37,939 bases of DNA, from contig JAJAZD010000127.1 in NCBI GenBank assembly GCA_026785945.1, positions 1 through 37,939 on the forward strand. Reading direction: 5' to 3'. The notes below the pieces were generated by a model. The model saw only the letters and a program-made list of their open reading frames with translations, was not told the DNA's origin and searched no databases. Below are positions 25,555 through 34,185 of the stretch, piece after piece (position 1 is the stretch's first letter; every line of letters begins with the position of its first letter). Source of the stretch: Pseudonocardia sp. (GTDB lineage: Bacteria; Actinomycetota; Actinomycetes; Mycobacteriales; Pseudonocardiaceae). Both the position numbers and the translations under genes were made by a program.

Positions 25555-26793
25555 CTACAGCACCACGCCGAGCAGGCCGTCCAGCGCGTCGCGGACCAGC
25601 CGTGGTGCGCTCGCGTCCCTGCCACGCCGCTCCAGCGTCCCGGCCGCCCACGCGTCGACGGCGGCGAGCGCGGCCGGGGTGTCGAGGTCGTCGGCAAGAT
25701 GCGTGCGCATCCGCAGCACCAGGTCGTCGGCGGCCGGGGCGGCGTCGAGCGCGACGGCCTCGCGCCAGCGGGCCAGCCGCTCGGCGGCCCGGCCGAGCAG
25801 GTCGTCGGTCCACGCGCGGTCGGTGCGGTAGTGCCCGGCCAGCAGGGCGACGCGAACGGCGTTGGGGTCGACGTCCTGGGCGCGCAGCTTGGAGACGAAC
25901 ACCAGGTTGCCGCGCGACTTGGACATCTTCGCACCGTCGAGCCCGATCATCCCGGTGTGCGTGTAGTGCCCGGCGAAGGGGTGCACACCGGTGAACGCCT
26001 CCGCGTGCGCGGCGCTGCACTCGTGGTGCGGGAAGATCAGGTCGGAGCCGCCGCCGTTGAGGTCGATCCGGGGGCCGAGCCGGTTGAGCGCGATCGCCGC
26101 GCACTCGACGTGCCACCCCGGCCGGCCCGGACCCAGATCCGACTCCCACGACGGCTCGCCCGGCCGGGCCGTGCGCCACAGGAGCGGGTCGAGAGCGCGG
26201 CGCTTGCCCGGGCGGTCCGGGTCGCCGCCGCGCTCGCGCGACAGCTCGGTCATCGTGGCCTCGTCGTAGTTCGACTCGTAGCCGAAGTGCCCGGTGACGC
26301 CGCTGTCGAAGTAGACGTCGGGGCACTCCGCGTCGTCGACCCGGTAGGCGGCGCCCTGCGCGAGCAGCTTCCCGACCAGCTCGGCGATCTCCCCCATCGC
26401 CTCGACGGCGCCGACGAACTGCCGCGGGGGGATCACGCGCAGCGCCTCCATGTCCTCCCGGAACAGGGCGGTCTCGCGCATGCCGAGCACCACCCAGTCG
26501 TCCTGGTCACGGGTGGCGCGCTCGAGCAGCGGGTCGTCGATGTCGGTGACGTTCTGGACGTAGTGCACGTCGTGTCCCAGGTCGCGCCACACGCGGTTGA
26601 CCAGGTCGAACGCCAGGTAGGTGGCGGCGTGGCCGAGGTGGGTGGCGTCGTAGGGGGTGATGCCGCAGACGTACATCAGGGCCGTCCGACCGGGGGCGGT
26701 GGGCCGCACGCGTCCGGTTGCGGTGTCGTGCAGGCGCAGCGGCGGACCGCTGCCGGCAATCCGGGGGACGTCGACGGGTGCCCAGGTCTGCAT
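25555..26793 (-). CDS. mshC: Mycothiol ligase MshC (cysteine:GlcN-inositol ligase)
   Basis: 412 residues from ATG 26793. MshC uses ATP to activate cysteine and joins it to the amino group of GlcN-Ins in mycothiol synthesis. It is related to cysteinyl-tRNA synthetase but lacks the anticodon-binding domain. [20 protein letters not shown] holds the Zn cysteine and the HIGH-like [40 protein letters not shown] and KMSKSRGN follow. It begins [19 protein letters not shown], typical of MshC. TACGTT lies 7 nt before the ATG. It heads a three-gene operon with the DUF2237 gene and the 132-residue gene. Its presence confirms a mycothiol-producing actinomycete. Confidence 0.96.
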   Translation of the reverse strand: MQTWAPVDVPRIAGSGPPLRLHDTATGRVRPTAPGRTALMYVCGITPYDATHLGHAATYLAFDLVNRVWRDLGHDVHYVQNVTDIDDPLLERATRDQDDWVVLGMRETALFREDMEALRVIPPRQFVGAVEAMGEIAELVGKLLAQGAAYRVDDAECPDVYFDSGVTGHFGYESNYDEATMTELSRERGGDPDRPGKRRALDPLLWRTARPGEPSWESDLGPGRPGWHVECAAIALNRLGPRIDLNGGGSDLIFPHHECSAAHAEAFTGVHPFAGHYTHTGMIGLDGAKMSKSRGNLVFVSKLRAQDVDPNAVRVALLAGHYRTDRAWTDDLLGRAAERLARWREAVALDAAPAADDLVLRMRTHLADDLDTPAALAAVDAWAAGTLERRGRDASAPRLVRDALDGLLGVVL

Positions 26794-26806
26794 GACGGAC
26801 AACGTA
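26794..26806 (-). promoter_or_regulatory. Leaderless -10 element of mshC
   Basis: TACGTT (26806-26801), then 7 nt, then ATG 26793. It is identical to the hexamer of the first lipoprotein gene. Confidence 0.42.
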
Positions 26807-26879
26807 CGCGGTCGGCGCCGGGCGCCGGGTCTCCGCGGTGCGCCGCGCCTCGACCCGGTCGACGCGGGAGCCGGCGCGG

Positions 26880-28826
26880 TCACCGCCGGGTACGCAGGTA
26901 GTCCGCCACCACCTCGGCGCCGAGGCCGTCCAGCGACGGGGCCACCACCCGTCCCCCGCAGCGGCGGGCGACGCCGTCGACGAATGCCGCGAGCCGCGGG
27001 TCGTCACCGAGCATGAAGAACGTGATGGAGGCACGCAGCGCGGCGAGCCGGTCGATCTCCCCGACCGTCGCGCGGAGCGTCTCCGGGGCGGGTGGATAGT
27101 CGAAGACCGCGTGACCGTCGGGCTCCAGATGCGCCGTGGGTTCCCCGTCGGTGACGACGAGGACGACGGGCTGCGCGTCGGGATGCCGACGCAGGTGCTG
27201 CTCGGCGAGCAGCAGCGCGTGGTGCAGGTTGGTGCCCTGCTCCCAGGCGCCGTCCAGGCCCACCAGCTCCCCCAGCTCCACCGACCGCGCGTGGCGGCCG
27301 AACGTGACCAGCAACAGGTCGTCGCCGCGGAACCGTGTGGAGATGAGCTGGTGCAGCGCGAGCGCGGTGCGCTTCATCGGCACCCAGCGCCCGTCCTGCA
27401 CCATCGACCACGACGTGTCGACGCACAGAGCCACCACCGCGCGGGTCCTCTGCTCGGTCTCGACGATCTCCACGTCGGTGACGTCGAGGCGCCGCGGGTC
27501 CCCGCCGGCCCGCCGCAGCTGCGCGTTGAGCAGCGTGCGGGAGACGTTCCAGGCCTCCGTGTCGCCGAACGCCCACGGGCGGGTGGCGCCGGTGGCCTCC
27601 CCGGCCGCACCGGAGCGGTGGGTGTCCCGCTCACCGCGACGTGCCCCGATCCGGTCGACGACGTCGCGCAGGGCCGACTCCCCCAACCGTCGCAACGCCT
27701 TGGGTGAGAGCTGCAACGAACCGTCGGCGGCCCGTTCGAACAGGCCCTGGCGCTGCAGCTCGCGCTCCAGGTCGGCCAACGCGCGGGCATCGACGCGGGC
27801 CTGGTCGCCGAGGTGTTCGCCCAACGCGTCGAGGTCGATGTCCTCCAGCCGCGCACCCGGATAGCTCTGGGCGAGCTGCTCGGCCAGGGCGTCGAGCTGC
27901 CCGAGCTGCTCCATCGCGCGGGTCGCCTCGCCCAAGCCCATGGGGTTGTCGCCGCGGAAGCGGCCCTGCCCGTCCCAGTCCTCGCCGGGCCGCAGTCCCT
28001 GGAGCTGCGCGTCGAGCTGGGCGAGGGCCTGGGACAGACGCGGGTCGCCGAACGCCTGCTGGGAGAGCTCCATCAGCTCGGCACGCTGCTCGGGTGTCAT
28101 CGAGTTGAGCATCCGCTGGGCGGCCGCCGCGCGCTGCGCGAGGAGATCGACCAGCTCCGCGGTGGTCTGCGGGTTCTCGGGGAAGAACTCGCCGTGCTCG
28201 GCCATGAACTCGGAGAACTGCGTCTGCGTGTCCTGCCCGGCCGCGTGGTCGGCCAGCAGGCCGTTGAGGGCGTCGAGCATCTCGCGGATGCGCTCGACGT
28301 CCTGGGGCGTGGCGTTCTCCATCGCCTGCTTCATGCCGGCGAAGCGCTGGTCGAGCAGCTCGCGTCCGAGCAGGTCGCGGATCTCCTCGTACGCCTCGCG
28401 GGCGTCGGCGGACTGCCAGTCGTAGGAACCCAGCTCACGGACCGCGCCGCCGGCGTCGGACGGCAGCGCGTCGAGCTGCATCTCCCGGAACCGGGCGTCG
28501 TCGGTGTCCTGGCGGCCCAACGAGTCCCGTTCCGCATCGAGGGCACGTTGCAGCAGCTCGCGGACCTGCTGCAACGTGCCGTCGATCCGGTTCTCCCGCT
28601 GCAGCCTGCTGCGGCGCTGCCAGATCTCGCGCGTCAGCTCGTCGAGACCGCGCCGGTTCTCCATGCCGCGTCGCATCAGCTCCTGCAGGGCGCTCCGCGG
28701 GGAGGCGCCCTCCATCACGTCACGGCCGATCTCGTCCATCGCCGTGCGCAGGTCGAACGGCGGCGCGAGCGGGTCGGGCCCGTCGGTGTAGGGCCCGTAC
28801 GCGTAGCGGCGGTTGCGTCTAGCCAC
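26880..28826 (-). CDS. VWA-domain protein, partner of the MoxR-type ATPase
   Basis: 648 residues from GTG 28826. The first 400 residues are helical, rich in Gln/Glu/Leu and charged (RREIWQ-type segments, [39 protein letters not shown]), and the C-terminal 200 form a von Willebrand A domain. The metal-site motif is [12 protein letters not shown] (DxSxS), with [16 protein letters not shown] and [17 protein letters not shown] supplying the further Thr and Asp. There is no signal peptide, so it is cytoplasmic. MoxR AAA+ ATPases and VWA proteins typically act as a chaperone-like pair, and this pair matches Rv0958/Rv0959 in type. It follows the ATPase gene by 81 bp, with a perfect hairpin between them. 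No ribosome site is evident. Confidence 0.9.
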   Translation of the reverse strand: MARRNRRYAYGPYTDGPDPLAPPFDLRTAMDEIGRDVMEGASPRSALQELMRRGMENRRGLDELTREIWQRRSRLQRENRIDGTLQQVRELLQRALDAERDSLGRQDTDDARFREMQLDALPSDAGGAVRELGSYDWQSADAREAYEEIRDLLGRELLDQRFAGMKQAMENATPQDVERIREMLDALNGLLADHAAGQDTQTQFSEFMAEHGEFFPENPQTTAELVDLLAQRAAAAQRMLNSMTPEQRAELMELSQQAFGDPRLSQALAQLDAQLQGLRPGEDWDGQGRFRGDNPMGLGEATRAMEQLGQLDALAEQLAQSYPGARLEDIDLDALGEHLGDQARVDARALADLERELQRQGLFERAADGSLQLSPKALRRLGESALRDVVDRIGARRGERDTHRSGAAGEATGATRPWAFGDTEAWNVSRTLLNAQLRRAGGDPRRLDVTDVEIVETEQRTRAVVALCVDTSWSMVQDGRWVPMKRTALALHQLISTRFRGDDLLLVTFGRHARSVELGELVGLDGAWEQGTNLHHALLLAEQHLRRHPDAQPVVLVVTDGEPTAHLEPDGHAVFDYPPAPETLRATVGEIDRLAALRASITFFMLGDDPRLAAFVDGVARRCGGRVVAPSLDGLGAEVVADYLRTRR

Positions 28827-28853
28827 AGCGCCGCCCGGTCGGTCGAACCAATG

Positions 28854-28886
28854 GCAGTCTCGTCCAGCTGTGCCGGACGAGACTGC
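28854..28886 (-). terminator. Perfect 12-bp hairpin between the ATPase and VWA genes
   Basis: GCAGTCTCGTCC (28854-28865) and GGACGAGACTGC (28875-28886) pair perfectly across a 9-nt loop. It lies inside what looks like an operon, so it may be a partial terminator, an mRNA processing site or a stabilising structure that lowers VWA expression. No U-tract. Confidence 0.5.
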
Positions 28887-28907
28887 TGTTCGTTGCTGTG
28901 GGGCGGC

Positions 28908-30296
28908 TCATCCGTAGCTCACCGTGTCGCCGTCGTCGGAGGAGTCCTTCGCCAGGCGTCGGGTCAGGAACAGCAGCTCCAGCGCGAGTTCGGCGGCGCT
29001 CGCCATCGGGCCCGGCTCCTCGGTGCCGACGGCGTCGAGCCGTTTCGCCACCTCCGTGAGGGCGCCTACGACCGGCAGGGCCGCGACGACCTCGGCGGCG
29101 GGGACGCGCTCCCCCGTCCGCACCGGGGCGCCCGCGACGGCCTCGGCGAGCGGGTTGAGGTCGATGCCGCGCAGCCGCGCACGGGCGGTGTCGGCGACGG
29201 CACGGCGCAGCAGGTGGTCGAGATGCTCGGCCTCGCGGCCCTCCTCGCCCGAGGCGAACTCCAGCTTGCCCCGCAGCACCGCGGGCACCGACTCCAGATC
29301 GACCGGACGCGCGACCGCGTGCACCTCGCCCGTGATCGCGGCGCGGCGCAGGGCCGACGCGGCCACCGTCTCGGCCGCGGCGACGGCGAACCGCGCCGAG
29401 ACCCCCGACCCCTGGTCGATGGCCGTGGACTCCCGCAACGCCCGCGTGAACCGCGCGATGACCTCCAGCAGGTGGCCGGGCACGGTCGCGACCAGGTCCG
29501 CCTCCTGCTCGACCAGCGCGATCTCGTCGCGCAGCTCGAGGGGGTAGTGGGTGCGGACCTCGGCACCGAAGCGGTCCTTGAGCGGGGTGATGATCCGCCC
29601 GCGGTTCGTGTAGTCCTCGGGGTTGGCCGAGGCGACGAGCAGCACGTCCAGCGGCAGGCGCAGGGTGTAGCCGCGGACCTGGATGTCGCGCTCCTCCATC
29701 ACGTTGAGCAGCGACACCTGGATGCGCTCGGCGAGGTCGGGCAGCTCGTTGATCGCGACGACACCGCGGTGCGCGCGCGGCACCAGGCCGTAGTGGATCG
29801 TCTCCGGGTCGCCCAGCGAGCGGCCCTCGGCGACCTTGACCGGGTCCACGTCGCCGATCAGGGCGGCGACGGCGGTGTCGGGGGTCGCGAGCTTCTCGGT
29901 GTAGCGCTCGTCGCGGTGCCGCCAGACGACCGGCAGCTCGTCGCCCAGCTCCTCGGCGCGGCGCCGGGCGGCGGGCGTGATCGGCGCGTAGGGGTGCTCG
30001 CCCAGCTCGGAGCCCTCGATGACGGGTGTCCACTCGTCGAGCAGGCCGGTGATGGAGCGCAGCAGCCGCGTCTTGCCCTGGCCGCGCTCGCCCAGTAGCA
30101 CGACGTCGTGACCGGCGATGAGGGCGCGCTCCAGCTGCGGGAGCACGGTGGACTCGAACCCGACGATGCCGGGCCAGGGATCACGCCCCTCACGGAGCGC
30201 GTCGATCAGGTTGTGGCGGATCTCGACCTTGACGCCACGCAGTTCGTGGCCGGACGCGCGTAGGGCGCCCAGGGTACGGGGAAGATCATGGGGCAC
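28908..30296 (-). CDS. MoxR-type/magnesium-chelatase-like AAA+ ATPase
   Basis: 462 residues from GTG 30296. Walker A is VVLLGERGQGKTRLLRSI, Walker B RGVVAINELPDLAERIQVSL, and sensor 1 lies in VLLVASANPEDYTNRGRII followed by TPLKDRFGAEVRTHYPLE. These are features of the helix-2-insert AAA+ clade that includes magnesium chelatase ChlI and MoxR. The helical lid holds LLEVIARFTRALRESTAIDQ. It is not part of a chlorophyll pathway; no other such gene is present. With the adjacent VWA gene it likely forms a remodelling complex for an unknown client. TACCGT lies 6 nt before the GTG, so the mRNA is probably leaderless; longer upstream frames are Arg/Pro-rich and not conserved-looking. Confidence 0.92.
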   Translation of the reverse strand: MPHDLPRTLGALRASGHELRGVKVEIRHNLIDALREGRDPWPGIVGFESTVLPQLERALIAGHDVVLLGERGQGKTRLLRSITGLLDEWTPVIEGSELGEHPYAPITPAARRRAEELGDELPVVWRHRDERYTEKLATPDTAVAALIGDVDPVKVAEGRSLGDPETIHYGLVPRAHRGVVAINELPDLAERIQVSLLNVMEERDIQVRGYTLRLPLDVLLVASANPEDYTNRGRIITPLKDRFGAEVRTHYPLELRDEIALVEQEADLVATVPGHLLEVIARFTRALRESTAIDQGSGVSARFAVAAAETVAASALRRAAITGEVHAVARPVDLESVPAVLRGKLEFASGEEGREAEHLDHLLRRAVADTARARLRGIDLNPLAEAVAGAPVRTGERVPAAEVVAALPVVGALTEVAKRLDAVGTEEPGPMASAAELALELLFLTRRLAKDSSDDGDTVSYG

Positions 30297-30308
30297 GATC
30301 CCACGGTA
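30297..30308 (-). promoter_or_regulatory. Leaderless -10 element of the MoxR-type ATPase gene
   Basis: TACCGT (30308-30303), then 6 nt, then GTG 30296. Confidence 0.42.
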
Positions 30309-30394
30309 CGCCCGGCCGGTCGGTTCGGCGCGCCTGCCGGATGGGCCCGACCTCGTTCTGGACCCGGGTGGGCGGGCGACCCGCGACCCGGGGA

Positions 30395-31741
30395 ATGCGG
30401 GCGACGCGGCCGGTGGTTGCCACTCTCGTGTCGTCACCCGGGCGTTCTGCCGTCCTGCTCGGCCTCCTGTTCGGCCTCGCCGGCACCGGTACGTCGGCGG
30501 TGACCGTGGCCCTTCCCGACCTCGCCCGCGATCTCGCGGTCACCCCGTCGACGGCGGCGTGGATCGTGAGCGCCTACGCCGTCGCCCTCGCCGTGGCCAC
30601 CCCGCTGCACGGCCGGCTGGCCGACATGGCCGGCATCCGGCTACCGCTGTGCGTGGGTGTCGCCGCCATGGCGACAGGTGCGGCGGTCGCCGCGATCGCC
30701 CCGAACTTCCCGGTCCTGTTGGCCGCGCGTGTGCTGCAGGGCGCCGGTGCCGCCGCGATCCCGGTGCTCGCGACGGCGCTGATCAGCGCTCGCTGGCAGG
30801 GCGCCGACCAGGCGGCCGCGCTCGGCCGGGTCGCCGGGGTCGCGGCGACGTTCAGCGCGCTGGGCCCGCTGCTCGGCGGTGGGCTGGAGGCGGTGGGCAG
30901 CTGGCGTTGGGCGTTCGTCCTGCCGTTGCTCGGCGTGCTGGCCATCCCGGTGCTGTGGCGTGTCGCCCCGACGGGCGGCACCGGCGAACCCGTGGACCGC
31001 GTGGGGGCCGTGCTCGTCGCGCTGGCCGCGTCCGGACTGGTGCTGCTCATCCAGTCACCCTCGGCCGGTGTGCTGGCCGCCGTCGTCGGCGCCGTGCTGC
31101 TGGTGGCGGGTGTGCCGGCCGTCACCGCCTGGGTCCGCCACCGGCCGGACGGCTTCCTGCCTCGCTCGATCATCACCAACTCGACCGTGTTGACCAGCGC
31201 GTTCGCCGCCGCCGCCGTGCCGGCCAGCTGGTTCGCGCTGCTGCTCGGGGTGCCGCTGACGGCCGCGGCGTGGGGCTGGACGCCGCTGGCGACCGGGCTG
31301 CTGTTGCTGCCCGCGGCCGTGGTCGGTTTCGTGTCGCCGCCGATCGCGCGCGTGCTGCTCGCCCACCTGGGTGCCCGGCGGTCCCTCGCGCTCGCCTGCC
31401 CGACGGCGGTGGTCGCGCTGCTCGTCGCGGCGATGGGGGGTGCGACGGCCTCCCCGGTGCTGCTCGCACTCGCTGTCGCACTGGTCACCGTCGCGTTCGG
31501 GGTGGGGCAGCCCGCCATGATCTCCGCGGTCGGTGGCGCGGTGCCCGCCACCCAGCGCGGTGTCGCGCTGGGCATCGCCACCCTGGTGTTCCTCGTCGGC
31601 GCGAGCGTGGGCGCGGCCCTGATCGGCGGGCTGGCCGACATCGTCGGCATACCGGGCGCGTTCCTGGTCCTGATCGTGCTCCCGGTAGCCGGCATGACGA
31701 CCCTGCTCCTGAACCGGGCGAAGGTCCCCGCACCGGCCTGA
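30395..31741 (+). CDS. MFS drug-efflux-type transporter (DHA2-like)
   Basis: About 448 residues from ATG 30395; an in-frame ATG at 30341 is possible, and neither has a good ribosome site. Helix 1 is AVLLGLLFGLAGTGTSAVTV, leading into ALPDLARDLAVTPSTAAWIV. Motif A is HGRLADMAGIRLPLCVG, atypical in having no basic residues after the Asp. VLQGAGAAAIPVLATALISA is helix 4, and ALGPLLGGGLEAVGSWRWAF is motif C with the usual W-R-W turn. The family exports drugs or metabolites; the substrate is unknown. It is divergent from the MoxR ATPase gene and convergent with the M56 peptidase gene, with a strong hairpin at that boundary. Confidence 0.88.
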   Translation: MRATRPVVATLVSSPGRSAVLLGLLFGLAGTGTSAVTVALPDLARDLAVTPSTAAWIVSAYAVALAVATPLHGRLADMAGIRLPLCVGVAAMATGAAVAAIAPNFPVLLAARVLQGAGAAAIPVLATALISARWQGADQAAALGRVAGVAATFSALGPLLGGGLEAVGSWRWAFVLPLLGVLAIPVLWRVAPTGGTGEPVDRVGAVLVALAASGLVLLIQSPSAGVLAAVVGAVLLVAGVPAVTAWVRHRPDGFLPRSIITNSTVLTSAFAAAAVPASWFALLLGVPLTAAAWGWTPLATGLLLLPAAVVGFVSPPIARVLLAHLGARRSLALACPTAVVALLVAAMGGATASPVLLALAVALVTVAFGVGQPAMISAVGGAVPATQRGVALGIATLVFLVGASVGAALIGGLADIVGIPGAFLVLIVLPVAGMTTLLLNRAKVPAPA

Positions 31742-31773
31742 CACGACCCCTGTGCTCCCCTTCGACGACCGAC

Positions 31774-31793
31774 GCCCCCCGTAGACGGGGGGC
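31774..31793. terminator. Bidirectional GC-rich hairpin terminator
   Basis: GCCCCCCGT (31774-31782) and ACGGGGGGC (31785-31793) are perfect reverse complements with a minimal loop (in practice about 8 bp around TAGA). It lies in the 82-bp gap between the convergent MFS and M56 genes. Confidence 0.7.
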
Positions 31794-31823
31794 ACGGCCT
31801 CGATCGGGGGGCACGGGTGCGGG

Positions 31824-32744
31824 TCAGGGGGTCAGGAGGAGCGCTGTCGGTAGTGCGACCAGGGCCAGTGCGCCTATCCGGACCGCTACCCGCACGGCAG
31901 CGGGCAGGGGGGCGGGTGGCGCGGTGACGCGGGCGAGCCTGCAGTCCAGGGCCGCGGTGAACGAGCTCAGCGCCGCGGCCGGCGCGGCGCCACCCATCGA
32001 TCGCAACGCTCCCGTCAGCACCCCGGGCGCCACCCGGGTGGAAGCGACGTCGTCGGCCCGCATCTCGACCAGGGCCGCGACGGCGATCTGCGCGCACACC
32101 ATCCCGCGGACGAACGGCGCGGTGGCGCCCCAGGCCACGAACGGCAGCACCACGAGGTCGTGCCGTTCCCGCAGGTGCGCCCGCTCGTGGGCCAGCACCG
32201 CACGCACGCCGGGCGGGTCGAGCGCGTCCAGAACCCCCGCGGACAGGACCAGGCGCGAGCGCAGGCCCGGCAGGCAGTAGGCGACGGGCGTCGGATGGTC
32301 GAGCACCCGGGCACCCGGTACGGCGGGCCACGGGGTACCGAGCAGGTCGAGCAGGTCACGGTGGTGGCGGCGGGCCCGCAGCGTGCGGAAGGTGACGGCG
32401 GCGAGCACCCCGACCAGCCGCAGGCCGAGCGCGACCGCCGCGCAGAGCGAGAGGACGTGCGCGACGTCGAGCCCGGCGGGCCAGCGGCGGTCCGTGAGCG
32501 CCTGCAGGAACACCCACCCGGCGGCGAGCGGCGACGGCCCGAGCGGCGCCAGCCCGTACACGGCGCCCGCGCCCAGCAGGGCCAGACCGCCGGCCAGCCC
32601 GATGGCCTGCCATGCGAGGAGCCCGCCGACCGGATCACGGGCCGGCCAGTCGGCGCGGGCGAGCCAGCGGCTCACCGGTTCGGCCAGCGCCACGCCCAGG
32701 AACAGGAGCGCGAGCGCCGTCAGCTCCATCCGGGGCTGATCCAT
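31824..32744 (-). CDS. M56-family (BlaR1/MecR1-like) membrane metalloprotease
   Basis: 306 residues from ATG 32744 (ATG 32729 also possible). It has about four or five membrane segments, such as LTALALLFLGVALAEPV, GGLLAWQAIGLAGGLALLGA and VLSLCAAVALGLRLVGVLAA. The cytoplasmic metalloprotease motif is RAVLAHERAHLRERHDL (HExxH), with VEMRADD as the likely third-ligand glutamate. There is no extracellular penicillin-binding sensor domain, unlike staphylococcal BlaR1; this is the short actinobacterial form. Such proteins cleave or inactivate the cognate BlaI repressor after a signal. The BlaI gene lies 10 bp upstream in the same operon. Confidence 0.92.
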   Translation of the reverse strand: MDQPRMELTALALLFLGVALAEPVSRWLARADWPARDPVGGLLAWQAIGLAGGLALLGAGAVYGLAPLGPSPLAAGWVFLQALTDRRWPAGLDVAHVLSLCAAVALGLRLVGVLAAVTFRTLRARRHHRDLLDLLGTPWPAVPGARVLDHPTPVAYCLPGLRSRLVLSAGVLDALDPPGVRAVLAHERAHLRERHDLVVLPFVAWGATAPFVRGMVCAQIAVAALVEMRADDVASTRVAPGVLTGALRSMGGAAPAAALSSFTAALDCRLARVTAPPAPLPAAVRVAVRIGALALVALPTALLLTP

Positions 32745-32754
32745 GCGCGCCGGA

Positions 32755-33096
32755 TCAGCCCAGCAGGTCGCGCAGGGAGGCCCGCTCGGCGGCCGGGATC
32801 GAGCCGAGGAACCTGGCCAGCGCAGCACCGCGGTCCGGTGTGGCGTCGAGGGCGTCGTTCATGAGCTCGGCGACGTGGTCCTCCCGGCTCGCGACGGAGC
32901 GGTAGCGATGCGCGCGGCCCTCCCGCTCCCTGCTGACCAGACCCTTGCGCTCGAGCCGGCCCAGCACCGTGAGCACCGTGGTCGTGGCGAGGTCGCGGCC
33001 GGCGAGCGCGTCCTGGACGTCACGGGCCGTGAGGGTCGACGCGGCGGACCACAGGGTTTCCATGACCGCACGTTCCAGCTCACCCAAGGTCGCCAC
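32755..33096 (-). CDS. BlaI/MecI/CopY-family repressor
   Basis: 113 residues from GTG 33096. Winged-HTH repressor: LGELERAVMETLWSAASTLT, ARDVQDALAGRDLATTTVLT (recognition helix in TTTVLTVLGRLERKG), wing LVSREREGRAHRYRSVASRE, and a C-terminal dimerisation and cleavage segment HVAELMNDALDATPDRGAAL. It represses its own operon and often genes for beta-lactamase or respiration in mycobacteria. A 17-bp palindrome overlaps the -10 hexamer TAGAAT that lies 6 nt before the GTG, direct evidence for autoregulation. The M56 protease gene follows after 10 bp and is the expected inactivator. No beta-lactamase gene is nearby. Confidence 0.94.
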   Translation of the reverse strand: MATLGELERAVMETLWSAASTLTARDVQDALAGRDLATTTVLTVLGRLERKGLVSREREGRAHRYRSVASREDHVAELMNDALDATPDRGAALARFLGSIPAAERASLRDLLG

Positions 33097-33120
33097 CCGA
33101 CCATTCTACACACGGTAGAA
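33097..33120 (-). promoter_or_regulatory. BlaI-type operator overlapping the blaI promoter
   Basis: TTCTACACACGGTAGAA (33104-33120) is a palindrome: TTCTAC and GTAGAA around 5 bp. Read on the minus strand, its last bases overlap TAGAAT (33108-33103), the -10 hexamer 6 nt before GTG 33096. A TAC-n-GTA core is typical of BlaI/MecI operators. Confidence 0.68.
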
Positions 33121-33134
33121 CGGTCCGGGCCGGG

Positions 33135-33326
33135 TCACCGGACCTGTACCTCGTCGCCGACCTGGACGAAGGTGAACCAGGCGACCGCGTCCTTGCCGAG
33201 CAGCTTCACGCACCCCGCCGAGAAGGTGTTCTGGCGGCCCTGGTGTAAGGCGATGCCACCCTCGGCGAAGAACACCGGGTAGGGCATCTCGACCAGGTAC
33301 TCGCGGCTCGTCCACCGGACGATCAA
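33135..33326 (-). pseudogene. 3' remnant of an L,D-transpeptidase (YkuD) gene
   Basis: The last 63 codons read SREYLVEMPYPVFFAEGGIA then LHQGRQNTFSAGCVKL and LGKDAVAWFTFVQVGDEVQV. This is the C-terminal half of a YkuD domain with the catalytic HxG...SxGCxKL intact. The N-terminal half (the TPxGxF sheet), the linker and the signal peptide are absent. Upstream the frame is open but unlike the family, with no start codon beyond a TTG. A 63-residue piece cannot form the fold, so I call it a 5'-deleted relic. It lies between blaI and the enoyl-CoA hydratase gene. Confidence 0.72.
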
Positions 33327-33383
33327 CGACGCGCGCCTGTGAGGGTGACGACCCGCGGTACGCCCGGGTCGGCCCGTCCCCTG

Positions 33384-34109
33384 TCAGCGGCCGGTGAACA
33401 CCGGGGGCCGCCGCTGCGCCCGCGCCCGGCGGCCCTCGACGAGGTCCGCGCTGGCCCAGCAGCGCTCGAACGCCCCCACGAGGAGCGGATGGTCCGCGGG
33501 CAGGTCGGTGCGGTCGAGGGCCAGCTTGTTGTAGCGGAGCGTGAGAGGGGCGAGGGTGGCCAGCTCGCCGGCGAGGGCGAGGGCGTCCTCCCGGCCACCC
33601 AACCGGTCGGCGAGACCGCGGACGTGGGCCTGTCCGGCCTCGATCTGCTGACACGCCAGCAGCAGCGCGCGCGCCGTGCCCCCGCCGGCCAGCTGCGCGA
33701 GACGGTGCACCGTCCACGGGTCGACCGCCAGCCCGATACGCGCCGTCGGCACCCCGAACAGCGCCGTCGGTGCGGCCACCCGCAGGTCACAGGCGATCGC
33801 GAGCTGGGTGCCGGCACCGATGGCCGGCCCGTTGACGGCGGCCACCACCGGGACGGGCGCATCCGCCACCGCGTCCAGGGCGGTACGGAGTGAGTCGCGG
33901 AACCCGTCGCCGTACACCTCGTCGAGGTCCGCGCCCGAGCAGAAACTACTGCCGGCCCCGGTCACGACGAGGGCGCGGGCGCCGCCGGCCACCGTGTCCC
34001 CGACCGCGTCGACCAGCCCCCGACAGTGCTCGACGTCGAGGGCGTTGCGGCGTTCCGGACGGTCCAGCTCGATGACGCCGACACCGTCGACGACCGAGAT
34101 GTTGATCAA
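33384..34109 (-). CDS. Enoyl-CoA hydratase/isomerase family protein (TTG start)
   Basis: 241 residues. The start is TTG 34109, fixed by AAGGAG 6 nt upstream; it gives INISVVDGVGVIELDRPERRNALDV, the standard crotonase opening, and no ATG or GTG fits. The oxyanion-hole segments are GAGSSFCSGADLDEV and AAVNGPAIGAGTQLAIACDL. The catalytic positions, usually Glu in hydratases, read FGVPTARIGLAVDPWTVHRL; the first Glu is replaced by Thr, and Asp occupies the region of the second. Activity as a true enoyl-CoA hydratase is therefore uncertain. It is shorter than the usual 255-260 residues but ends normally at ERCWASADLVEGRRAR and RRPPVFTGR. Confidence 0.9.
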   Translation of the reverse strand: MINISVVDGVGVIELDRPERRNALDVEHCRGLVDAVGDTVAGGARALVVTGAGSSFCSGADLDEVYGDGFRDSLRTALDAVADAPVPVVAAVNGPAIGAGTQLAIACDLRVAAPTALFGVPTARIGLAVDPWTVHRLAQLAGGGTARALLLACQQIEAGQAHVRGLADRLGGREDALALAGELATLAPLTLRYNKLALDRTDLPADHPLLVGAFERCWASADLVEGRRARAQRRPPVFTGR

Positions 34110-34185
34110 ATGCTGCTCCTTCCGCGGGGCCGCCGGCACAGCGAGCACGGCCTCGACGGAGGCTACGACGTGGGTCAGGGGTGGG

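Noticed and set aside
26540-26562. ATGTCGGTG, a PafBC 9-mer, inside mshC.
   Set aside because: The sequence 8 nt downstream is GACGTA, not TANNNT, and it is in coding sequence with no start codon after it.
28908-30296. MoxR ATPase considered as a magnesium chelatase subunit for chlorophyll or cobalamin.
   Set aside because: No BchD/BchH or CobN/CobT partner; the adjacent VWA gene fits a MoxR-type chaperone pair better.
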